This document shows positions 44,940 to 52,574 of a stretch of DNA of 64,000 nt, piece by piece. This stretch comes from 66-474 sp035281745 (GTDB lineage: Bacteria > Pseudomonadota > Gammaproteobacteria > Xanthomonadales > Rhodanobacteraceae), in contig DATEDI010000004.1 of assembly GCA_035281745.1 (NCBI GenBank), forward strand, positions 76,007 to 140,006. Reading direction: 5' to 3'. The notes under the pieces were generated by a model. The model was given only the letters and a program-made list of their open reading frames with translations, had not been told where the DNA came from and ran no database searches. Each line of letters begins with the position of its first letter. Position 1 is the first letter of the stretch. Made by a program: the position numbers and the translations under genes.

Positions 44940-45689
44940 ATGGCCAACGAATCCGCCGCCAAGCTCGCCGTCCTGATCGACGCCGACAATGCGCAGCCGT
45001 CGCTGCTCGATGCGCTGCTCGCGGAAATTGCCAAGTACGGAACCGCGCACGTCAAGCGTGCCTACGGCGATTGGACCGACACTCACCTGAAAAGCTGGAA
45101 GGAGACGCTGCTGAAGCAGTCGATCCAGCCGATGCAGCAGTTTGGCTACACGCGCGGCAAGAATTCCACGGATTCCGCGCTGATCATCGATGCCATGGAT
45201 CTGCTGTATTCCGGGCGCTTCGACGGCTTCTGCATCGTGTCCAGCGACAGCGACTTCACGCGGCTGGCCGGGCGCCTGCGCGAATCCGGACTGATCGTGT
45301 ACGGCTTCGGCGAGCGCAAGACGCCGGAGCCGTTCGTCGCCGCGTGCGACAAGTTCGTGTATGTCGAGAATCTGTCCGGCAAACCCGACGAACCCACCCC
45401 GCAAAAGCCCCGCACGGCGGCACAATTGAAGCAGGATTCCGCGCTGGTCAACCTGCTGCGCCACGCGGTGGAGGCCGCCTCCGATGACGAGGGCTGGGCC
45501 GGCCTCGGACCGGTCGGCTCGATCATCAGCAAGCAGCGCCCCGACTTCGACGCGCGCAGCTATGGCTATGGCAAGCTGAGCGACCTGATCACCGCGACGA
45601 CGCTGTTCGACATCGAGCGGCGCAGCGCCGGAGAAGGCCGCGCCAAGACCATCCACGTCCGCAATCGCGCAAAATCCGGCAAGGCTTGA
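44940..45689 (+). CDS. NYN-domain ribonuclease-like protein with C-terminal LOTUS (OST-HTH) domain
   Basis: 249 aa. The N-terminal NYN/PIN-like domain (DUF88/LabA type) has acidic positions in AVLIDADNAQPSLLDAL, STDSALIIDAMDLLYSG and CIVSSDSDFTRLAGRLRESG, the expected metal-binding Asp residues of a nuclease. The C-terminal ~75 residues (from DSALVNLLRHAVEAAS through DFDARSYGYGKLSDLI) match the OST-HTH/LOTUS winged helix known from MARF1 and Oskar, which bind RNA. The protein is probably an RNA-cleaving factor. The ATG at 44940 has GGAG at a good distance; a second ATG at 44928 is less likely. Three bases separate its stop from tilS. Confidence 0.8.
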   Translation: MANESAAKLAVLIDADNAQPSLLDALLAEIAKYGTAHVKRAYGDWTDTHLKSWKETLLKQSIQPMQQFGYTRGKNSTDSALIIDAMDLLYSGRFDGFCIVSSDSDFTRLAGRLRESGLIVYGFGERKTPEPFVAACDKFVYVENLSGKPDEPTPQKPRTAAQLKQDSALVNLLRHAVEAASDDEGWAGLGPVGSIISKQRPDFDARSYGYGKLSDLITATTLFDIERRSAGEGRAKTIHVRNRAKSGKA

Positions 45690-45692
45690 ACC

Positions 45693-47021
45693 GTGTGGAC
45701 GGATGATCTGCGGGCGCAGATCGAGGCGAACGCGTCGCCCGCCCTCTGCGTCGCCTTCAGCGGCGGTCCCGATTCGACCGCGCTGCTGCACGCGCTGGCG
45801 CAATTGCCACAAGCGCGCGAATGCAACATGCGCGCGCTGCACGTCGATCATGGCTTGCACGCAGCCAGCGCGGATTGGGCGAAACGCTGCACGGATTTCT
45901 GCAAATCGCTGGACGTGCCTCTGGCCACGTTTCGCGTGCAGGTGGACCACGCACGCGGCGAAGGCCTCGAAGCCGCGGCTCGCCGCGCGCGCTACGCCGC
46001 GTTCGCCCAAAACCTCGGTGAAGGCGAATGGTTGGTGCTGGGTCACCATCGCGACGATCAAGTCGAAACGGTTCTGTTGAAGCTGCTGCGCGGCGCGGGA
46101 CCGGAAGGCCTGGGTGGCATGCGGGCGCGGCGTCCGTTCGCACGCGGCTGGCTATGGCGTCCATTGCTCGAAACATCACGCGAAGAATTGCGCAAGTATT
46201 TGTCTGAAAAAGAACTTTCGTGCATTGACGATCCTGCCAATGCCAACCTCCGATTCGCGCGCAACGTGTTGCGGCGGGAAATCCTGCCGTGCATCGCGGC
46301 GCACTGGCCGCACGCCGATGCATCCATCCTGCACGCGGCGCAGCTTTGCCGCGCTGCCGCCGACTACATCGACGCTGCCGCACAAACCGCGCTGGCGACA
46401 TTGCGGCGCGATGCGAACACGCTGGACGTCACTGGCTGGCTGGCGCTGCCCGAGGCATTGCGCGCGCCGGTGCTGGATGCGTGGCTGCACGCGCGCGGTT
46501 TTTCCGAGCCAGCCGATGCACCGCGCGCAGAATTGGCGAAGCAAGCCGCGAACGCGTCGGGCGGCAGCACGCCCGTCATCGCCTGGCCGGGCACCGAGGT
46601 TCGGATCTGGGACGGACGGCTGTACGCGATGCCGTCGCTGTCGGTCCCGGCTGCCGATTGGCATACGCAATGGCACGGCGCGCCGCTCGAATTGCCGCCC
46701 GATTGCGGCGAACTGCACCTCGAAGCGATGCCCCCGGCGTCAACGTGCGCGGCCAGCACGCCATTCGATCCGCCGCTGATCGTGCGCTTTCGAGAAGGCG
46801 GCGAACGGATCAAGCCCGCCGGCGATCCGCACACCCGCGAATTGCGCGACCTGTTCCAGCAAGCGCGTGTGCCGCCGTGGCTGCGCACGCGCTGTCCGCT
46901 GGTTTTCGAGAATCACGAATTGATCGCAGTTGCGGGCCTGTGGATCAGCGAGCATGGCAAAGCGATTTTCGACGCCTGCGGCGCGAGCCCAAGCTGGGTA
47001 CTGCCTGCCTGGGCCGAATGA
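45693..47021 (+). CDS. tilS: tRNA(Ile)-lysidine synthase
   Basis: 442 aa from GTG. It converts C34 of the CAU-anticodon tRNA-Ile to lysidine. The PP-loop is SGGPDS at residues 23-28. HHRDDQVETVLLKLLRGAGP, ARPFARG-like (RRPFARGWLWRPLL) and DPANANLRFARNVLRREILP are family motifs. The C-terminal TilS_C domain has RFREGGERIKPAG. Its place after accA matches E. coli; the NYN gene lies between. Confidence 0.94.
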   Translation: MWTDDLRAQIEANASPALCVAFSGGPDSTALLHALAQLPQARECNMRALHVDHGLHAASADWAKRCTDFCKSLDVPLATFRVQVDHARGEGLEAAARRARYAAFAQNLGEGEWLVLGHHRDDQVETVLLKLLRGAGPEGLGGMRARRPFARGWLWRPLLETSREELRKYLSEKELSCIDDPANANLRFARNVLRREILPCIAAHWPHADASILHAAQLCRAAADYIDAAAQTALATLRRDANTLDVTGWLALPEALRAPVLDAWLHARGFSEPADAPRAELAKQAANASGGSTPVIAWPGTEVRIWDGRLYAMPSLSVPAADWHTQWHGAPLELPPDCGELHLEAMPPASTCAASTPFDPPLIVRFREGGERIKPAGDPHTRELRDLFQQARVPPWLRTRCPLVFENHELIAVAGLWISEHGKAIFDACGASPSWVLPAWAE

Positions 47022-47103
47022 AAGACGATCGCGCGAACAACCATTCAGACTGCGTCCACGCTATCCGCGATAACAAGACCGCGAGTCAGAGGAGGAAACC
47101 GAC

Positions 47104-47550
47104 ATGAAAACCGCACGCATTGTCGCCATGGTCGCGCTCGCGCTTGCCGGCACGGGCCTTCTCACCGCCACGCCGGCACTGGCCGATCCGCCGCCGTGGG
47201 CGCCCGCGCATGGCTGGCGCGCCAAGCATCAGTATGTCTACTACCCGTCGGCCGAAGTTTATTACGCGCCGGATACCCGGATGTGGTTCTGGCTGGGCGG
47301 TGATGGTTGGCAGGCCGGCATCAGCTTGCCGATCGCGTTGCAGGGCTACGTGCGCGCCGGTGGCGTGAACATCGGGCTCGACGTCGATCGGCCGTATCTG
47401 CGCAACGACTACGTGGTACGCCATTACGGCGGCCATCAACATCGTTGGTGGGGCGACGAAGATCGCGGACATGGGCACGGCCACGGCAACCATGGAAACG
47501 GCAACCATGGCGGTCATGGCAATGGCGGCCACAGTCACGGTGGCCACTGA
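47104..47550 (+). CDS. small secreted protein with His/Gly-rich C-terminal tail
   Basis: 148 aa. A signal peptide (cut after TPALA) is followed by a Trp/Tyr-rich body (QYVYYPSAEVYYAPDTRMWF, then LGGDGWQAGISLP) as in several short periplasmic proteins. The last ~40 residues are nearly only His, Gly and Asn (GHGHGHGNHGNGNHGGHG and on), a likely Ni/Zn/Cu-binding or low-complexity tail. A perfect GGAGG ribosome site precedes the ATG. No catalytic motif. Metal binding is inferred from composition only. Confidence 0.75.
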   Translation: MKTARIVAMVALALAGTGLLTATPALADPPPWAPAHGWRAKHQYVYYPSAEVYYAPDTRMWFWLGGDGWQAGISLPIALQGYVRAGGVNIGLDVDRPYLRNDYVVRHYGGHQHRWWGDEDRGHGHGHGNHGNGNHGGHGNGGHSHGGH

Positions 47551-47577
47551 CCGCAACATTCCACGGCCAACCGTCTT

Positions 47578-48846
47578 TCATTCGGACGCCCGCGAGCGTC
47601 CCACGATGATCCGCGCTCCCCTCTGCCACGTCATGTACGACCACGCCCAGTTCCACATCACGGCCAGCCGGTTGCGGAAGCCGATCAGGAAGAAGATGTG
47701 CGCGAACAACCAGAAAAGCCATCCCACGAAGCCGGAAAATTTCAAACCGTGCAGATCCACCACCGCTGACGACCGGCTGATGCTGGCGAGGCTGCCGTAG
47801 TCGCGATAACGGAATGACCGCGCGGCACCCCCTGCGATGCGATCGCGGATCGCGCGTGCCGCATGCGCGCCCATTTGCTTGGCCGCGGGCGCCATGCCGG
47901 GCACGCGCTGGCCGCCCTGTTCCACCCACGCGAGATCGCCGATCACGAAAACTTCGGGATGCTCCGGCAGCGACAGGTCGGGCGCGACTTTCACGCGCCC
48001 TGCCCGGTCGCGTTCGCCACCGAGTTGTGCACCCAGCGGCGAGGCCGCGACACCCGCCGCCCACAATACGGTGCGCGCGGCAATATGTTCATCACCCATG
48101 CGCACACCGGTCGCATCGATGCCGGTTGCCGCAGCGCCCGTATGGACCTCGACGCCCATGCCTTCCAGCTTGCGCTGCGCAATCGCCGAAAGCGATTCCG
48201 GCATCGCCGACAACACGCGCGGGCCGGCTTCGACCAGATGGATGCGCGCGTTGCGCGGATGCGCGATCCGGAATTCGCGCGGCAACGTGTGATGTGCGAT
48301 CTCGGCCAGCGTGCCGGCCAGCTCCACGCCGGTCGGCCCGGCGCCGACGATCACGAACGTCAGCCACCTGGCACGCTTCTCCGAATCGGGTTCACGCTCG
48401 GCCGCCTCGAATGCCGCAAGAATCCGGCGGCGGATCGCCAGTGCGTCATCCATGGTCTTGAGCCCCGGCGCGTACTCCGCCCAGTCATCGTGGCCGAAAT
48501 ACGCATGCGTGGAACCGGTCGCGACGATCAAATAGTCGTAGCCGATCGTTTGCGTGCCGGCACTCACCCGCCGCGCAGCGACGTCGACGCCGGTCACCTC
48601 TTCCATCCAGACGATGACGTTGCGCTGCCGTCGCACGATATGCCGCAACGGTGCGGCAATATCCGGGCCGGAAAGCGTGGCGCCAGCCACCTGGTAAAGC
48701 AGCGGCTGGAATACATGATGATTGGCGCGGTCGACCAGGGTCACGCGCACCGGCGCATGCGCCAACCCACGCGCGGCTTTCAGGCCACCGAAGCCGCCGC
48801 CGAGGATCACCACGTGCGGGCGTGATGCCGAAGAATCCATCGACAT
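47578..48846 (-). CDS. ndh: type II NADH:quinone oxidoreductase (NAD(P)/FAD-dependent)
   Basis: 422 aa. It passes electrons from NADH to quinone without proton pumping. FAD-binding VVILGGGFGGLKAARGLA at the N-terminus, the family motif NHHVFQPLLYQVAGATL, a second Rossmann loop FVIVGAGPTGVELAGTLAEI for NADH, and the second FAD motif PEVFVIGDLAWVEQ. Hydrophobic C-terminal residues (GFVGWLFWLFAHIFFLIGF) anchor it to the membrane. It converges on the His-rich gene, with 27 bp between stops. Confidence 0.9.
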   Translation of the reverse strand: MSMDSSASRPHVVILGGGFGGLKAARGLAHAPVRVTLVDRANHHVFQPLLYQVAGATLSGPDIAAPLRHIVRRQRNVIVWMEEVTGVDVAARRVSAGTQTIGYDYLIVATGSTHAYFGHDDWAEYAPGLKTMDDALAIRRRILAAFEAAEREPDSEKRARWLTFVIVGAGPTGVELAGTLAEIAHHTLPREFRIAHPRNARIHLVEAGPRVLSAMPESLSAIAQRKLEGMGVEVHTGAAATGIDATGVRMGDEHIAARTVLWAAGVAASPLGAQLGGERDRAGRVKVAPDLSLPEHPEVFVIGDLAWVEQGGQRVPGMAPAAKQMGAHAARAIRDRIAGGAARSFRYRDYGSLASISRSSAVVDLHGLKFSGFVGWLFWLFAHIFFLIGFRNRLAVMWNWAWSYMTWQRGARIIVGRSRASE

Positions 48847-48935
48847 AGTATGCCGCGCGCGCCGTGACGGTCGGCACTGGACAGACGCCGCATGACGTGC
48901 GAATCATTGAAACTTGCCGACCACGGGGATGCGCC

Positions 48936-51089
48936 ATGTATCGATTGCACGGATTCATGCTGGCCACGTTGTTCGTCATGGGCGCCGCGCTGGCGCCTCC
49001 GCCCGCCACCGCGACATCACCGCAAACCGGCTTCACGCTGGCGCAGGTGCTGTCGTATCCGTTTCCGCTCGATCTGACGTCGTCGCGGCATGGCGATCGC
49101 ATCGCCTGGGTCATCGACCAGAACGGCGTGCGCAATGTCTGGGTGGCGAAGGCGCCGGATTTCCTGCCGCGTCAGGTCACGCGCTTCATGCACGACGACG
49201 GACAGGAAATCACGCAGCTCACGTTTTCGCCATCGGGTGACGCGCTGGTGTTCGTGCGCGGCGGCGACCACGATGCCAACTGGCCCGTGAAAGTGGCGGT
49301 CGATCCCGCGTCCAGTCCGGTCGAACCGAAGGTGATGATCTGGACCGTGGATTTGCAAAGCGGCAGCGCGCGCGCACTCGTCGAAGGCGACGCGCCGACG
49401 CTTTCATCGGACGGCAGGCTCGCCTACATCAAGGACCACCAGGTCTGGACTGCGCCGCTGTCGGCCAGCGACAAGGCCAAGCCGAGGCGCCTGTTCTTCG
49501 ACCACGGCAAGGATGGCGACCTGCAATGGTCGCCGGATGGCAAGCGTCTGGCGTTCGTGTCGCATCGTGACGACCATGCATTCGTCGGCGCGTTCGCAGA
49601 TGACCAGACACCGATCCTGTACATGGCGCCTTCAACCAGTGTCGACGGCGATCCGCGCTGGTCGCCCGACGGCACGCACATCGCGTTCACGCGCCAGCCG
49701 GGCAACGGCGGGCCGCCGCAACCGATCCTGCAACAGACGCCGCAGCCGTGGTCGATCCGCGTTGCCGATGCGCGCACCGGACAAGCACACGCGGTGTGGC
49801 AAAGCCCCGACACGCTGGTCGGTTCGTATCCGCAGACGGCCGGCGGCGCGAACCTGCATTGGGCCAAAGATGGATCGAAGCTGGTGTTCCTGAGCGACAT
49901 CGACGGCTGGCCACACCTTTATTCCATCGCCGCGAATGGCGGCACGCCGCTGTTGCTGACGCCCGGCAAGTTCATGGTGGAAGACGTCGTGATGGCGCCC
50001 GACGGCCGCTCGATCGTCTACAGCGCCAATACCGGCGCCACGAAAAACGATGACGATCGCAGGCACCTGTTCCGTGTGGCCGTCGATCGCGCGCAGCCGG
50101 TTGCGCTGACCTCCGGCACCGCCTCGCAGTGGTCGCCCACGATCGCTGGCGCGAATGCCGTGGCTTTCATGGACGCGGGCGCGCAACGGCCGCCGCTGGT
50201 TTCCGTGATGCACGCCGACGGCAGTCAGCAAAAAGCACTGCAAGCCAACTTGATTCCGAAGGACTTCCCGACCGCGCAACTGATCGTCCCGCAGGCGGTC
50301 GCATTCAAGGCGGCGGATGGCACGCTGGTCCACGGCCAGTTGTTCCGCAGCGCCGATGCCGGCGTCAACCAGCCCGGCATGATCTTCGTGCACGGCGGGC
50401 CGCCGCGGCAGATGCTGCTGGGTTGGCACTACATGGATTACTACACCAACAGTTACGCCGTGAACCAGTACCTCGCCGCACACGGCTTCACCGTGTTGTC
50501 GGTGAACTACCGGCTCGGCATCGGCTACGGCCACGCGTTCCACAATCCGCCGCACGCGGGGCCGGCCGGCGCTTCCGAATACCAGGATGTCGTCGCCGGC
50601 GCGAAATACCTGCAACACGTGCACGGCGTCGATCCCGCGCGCATCGGCATCTGGGGCGGCTCCTACGGCGGCTACCTCACCGCGCTCGCGCTGGCGCGCA
50701 ATTCCGACATCTTCAAGGCCGGCGTCGACATGCACGGCCTGCACGACTGGTCGCGTGCGATCGGCTGGTGGTTCGACCAGAACCCCAACGGGCGCTACGA
50801 ACAAGGCGACTACAAACAGGCGCTGAAGGTGGCGTGGGATTCCTCGCCCGACGCCGACATCGCGAAATGGAAATCGCCGGTGCTGCTGATCCAGGGCGAC
50901 GACGACCACAACGTGCATTTCTTCCAGATGACCGACGTGGTGCCGCGCCTCAAGAAACACGACGTGCCCTTCGAGGAAATGGTGATCCCCAACGAGATCC
51001 ATGGCTTCCTGCGCCATGCATCATGGATGCAGGCCGACACCGCGACCGTGGATTTCCTGCAGCGCAAACTCGGCAACGCCACGCACTGA
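48936..51089 (+). CDS. secreted S9 family prolyl-oligopeptidase-like peptidase
   Basis: 717 aa. Signal peptide (YRLHGFMLATLFVMGAALAP region), then a WD40/TolB-like beta-propeller (~40-430: repeated SPDGTHIAFTR, APDGRSIVYSA units) and an alpha/beta-hydrolase domain. Catalytic Ser576 in GIWGGSYGGYLTAL, Asp ~657 in QGDDDHNVHF, His689 in NEIHGFLRHASW. It resembles DPP-IV/acylaminoacyl-peptidase proteins of S9B/S9C. It probably trims peptides in the periplasm. Confidence 0.9.
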   Translation: MYRLHGFMLATLFVMGAALAPPPATATSPQTGFTLAQVLSYPFPLDLTSSRHGDRIAWVIDQNGVRNVWVAKAPDFLPRQVTRFMHDDGQEITQLTFSPSGDALVFVRGGDHDANWPVKVAVDPASSPVEPKVMIWTVDLQSGSARALVEGDAPTLSSDGRLAYIKDHQVWTAPLSASDKAKPRRLFFDHGKDGDLQWSPDGKRLAFVSHRDDHAFVGAFADDQTPILYMAPSTSVDGDPRWSPDGTHIAFTRQPGNGGPPQPILQQTPQPWSIRVADARTGQAHAVWQSPDTLVGSYPQTAGGANLHWAKDGSKLVFLSDIDGWPHLYSIAANGGTPLLLTPGKFMVEDVVMAPDGRSIVYSANTGATKNDDDRRHLFRVAVDRAQPVALTSGTASQWSPTIAGANAVAFMDAGAQRPPLVSVMHADGSQQKALQANLIPKDFPTAQLIVPQAVAFKAADGTLVHGQLFRSADAGVNQPGMIFVHGGPPRQMLLGWHYMDYYTNSYAVNQYLAAHGFTVLSVNYRLGIGYGHAFHNPPHAGPAGASEYQDVVAGAKYLQHVHGVDPARIGIWGGSYGGYLTALALARNSDIFKAGVDMHGLHDWSRAIGWWFDQNPNGRYEQGDYKQALKVAWDSSPDADIAKWKSPVLLIQGDDDHNVHFFQMTDVVPRLKKHDVPFEEMVIPNEIHGFLRHASWMQADTATVDFLQRKLGNATH

Positions 51090-51152
51090 TCGGCCAAGCT
51101 GGGCGAAGCGAGTTGATTTCGCAGCGAAGCGCAAAATCCCTCGATTGTCGTC

Positions 51153-51193
51153 ATTCCGGGGCCGCCGCGGCCTTTTGCGGCGGAGCCCGGAAT
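51153..51193. repeat. REP-like hairpin
   Basis: ATTCCGGG and CCGCCGC (51153-51168) pair with GCGGCGG and CCCGGAAT (51177-51193), with a small bulge. The GTCATTCCGG edge is shared with the repeats near 11156 and 58590. It lies between the peptidase and the N-acetyltransferase. Confidence 0.6.
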
Positions 51194-51266
51194 CGGTTGT
51201 TTTCGCTCAGCGCTCGACCCCGTAGCAAAGCAACGAGATTGCCGAAAGATTGCGGAATTTCAACGC

Positions 51267-52109
51267 ATGCAATCATCCAACCACCAAACGTCAGACGCAT
51301 CGATTGACCTCCATGCCTATCTCGAACGCATCGCGGTCCGCACCGCCGTCGCGCCCGACCTGCAAACCCTGCGCGTCATCACCGCCGCGCACGTCGCCGC
51401 GATCCCGTTCGAAAACCTCGACCCGTTCCTCGGCATATCTCCCGCCCTGGATATCGCATCCGTGCAGCGCAAGCTGGTGCACGACCATCGCGGTGGTTAC
51501 TGTTTCGAACACAACCGCCTGCTGAGCGACGCCCTGCGCGCGATCGGCTTCAAGGTCACTGACCTCGCCGCGCGCGTGCTGTGGGGGCAACCCGAAGACG
51601 CGATCACCGCGCGCACCCACATGTTGCTGCGCGTCGAAGCCGACGGAAAATCATGGCTTGCCGACGCCGGCTTCGGCGGCAACACGCCTACGGGTCCACT
51701 GCAATTCGTTCCTGATATCGAACAGGCCACGCCGCACGAATCCCTCCGGCTGATCCGCCGCGACGCCAATGACTGGCGGTTGCAACTGTTCGTCGCCGAC
51801 GCGTGGCAGACGCTGTACCGCTTCGACCTGCAACCGCAATTCCCGGCCGACTACCGCGTCAGCAACTACTGGACCTCCGCCAATCCCGACTCGCACTTCG
51901 TCACCGGCCTCACCGCCGCCCGCGCGCCGGCCGGCCGCAGGCTCACGCTACGCAATCGCCAGTTCGCCGAGCACATCACCGGTGGCGGCACCACCAAGCG
52001 AACGCTCGCCACCGCCGCAGAAATACGCGCGGTGTTGCAAGACGAATTCCTGATCCGCTTGCCCGAGAATCCGAAACTCGACGAAAGATGGGACCGATTG
52101 CCGGAATGA
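51267..52109 (+). CDS. nat: arylamine N-acetyltransferase
   Basis: 280 aa. Catalytic triad: Cys79 in RGGYCFEHN, His118 in RTHMLLRV, Asp133 in LADAGFGG. The N-terminus FENLDPFLG is also a family motif. These enzymes acetylate aryl amines and hydrazines from acetyl-CoA; some relatives use other acyl-CoAs or help make natural products. It is a single gene here. Confidence 0.92.
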   Translation: MQSSNHQTSDASIDLHAYLERIAVRTAVAPDLQTLRVITAAHVAAIPFENLDPFLGISPALDIASVQRKLVHDHRGGYCFEHNRLLSDALRAIGFKVTDLAARVLWGQPEDAITARTHMLLRVEADGKSWLADAGFGGNTPTGPLQFVPDIEQATPHESLRLIRRDANDWRLQLFVADAWQTLYRFDLQPQFPADYRVSNYWTSANPDSHFVTGLTAARAPAGRRLTLRNRQFAEHITGGGTTKRTLATAAEIRAVLQDEFLIRLPENPKLDERWDRLPE

Positions 52110-52574
52110 TGGCGCGGGTGTGCGCTTGCCAAGACCGCAGCCGACCGATTCTGAGGAAAAACTCCCTTTCGGAATTTCGAGCGCTCTGCATCGAAATTTT
52201 GCTCGCGACAGTTCGGTCTGGGAGGCCTGGAGGCTCAAATTTGCGTCCAGCGGAACTGTCTTGGTCATCGCGGGGCCACATTTCAGGGCACTCAACGAGC
52301 AGCCGAGTTTTTCAACGTAATCGACCCCAAGCTGACTATCGTGACGGTCCGCTGTCGAGCAGCCTGAGTTGTGCGTCAGCGCACATCCACCGCGCCACTC
52401 GTGGAGCCACGAGCACAACTTCCTCCCGAGTTTCTCGCCGGGGAAAATCCATTATGGCTCCTGTCGCCTCCCGACGAATGACGTCCGAAACCTGGCGGTG
52501 GCGCGCGGCCGCCAGGGCTGGCACACAAAATGCTTGGGATTAATGAGATTCTTCATGAGATGTAACCCCGGCCC
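52110..52574. other. 465-bp gap without a recognised gene
   Basis: Short frames here have no family resemblance. The stretch CAGCCGAGTTTTTCAACG (about 52302-52319) resembles sequences often found at IS ends, and CTCGTGGAGCCACGAG is a small palindrome, so it may be an old insertion scar. Part must hold the promoter of the following gene. Composition is slightly less GC-rich than the flanks. Confidence 0.35.

Noticed and set aside
43647..46061. 804-codon minus-strand open frame over accA and the NYN gene
   Set aside because: Antisense shadow of two well-supported genes, and it runs through the inverted repeat.
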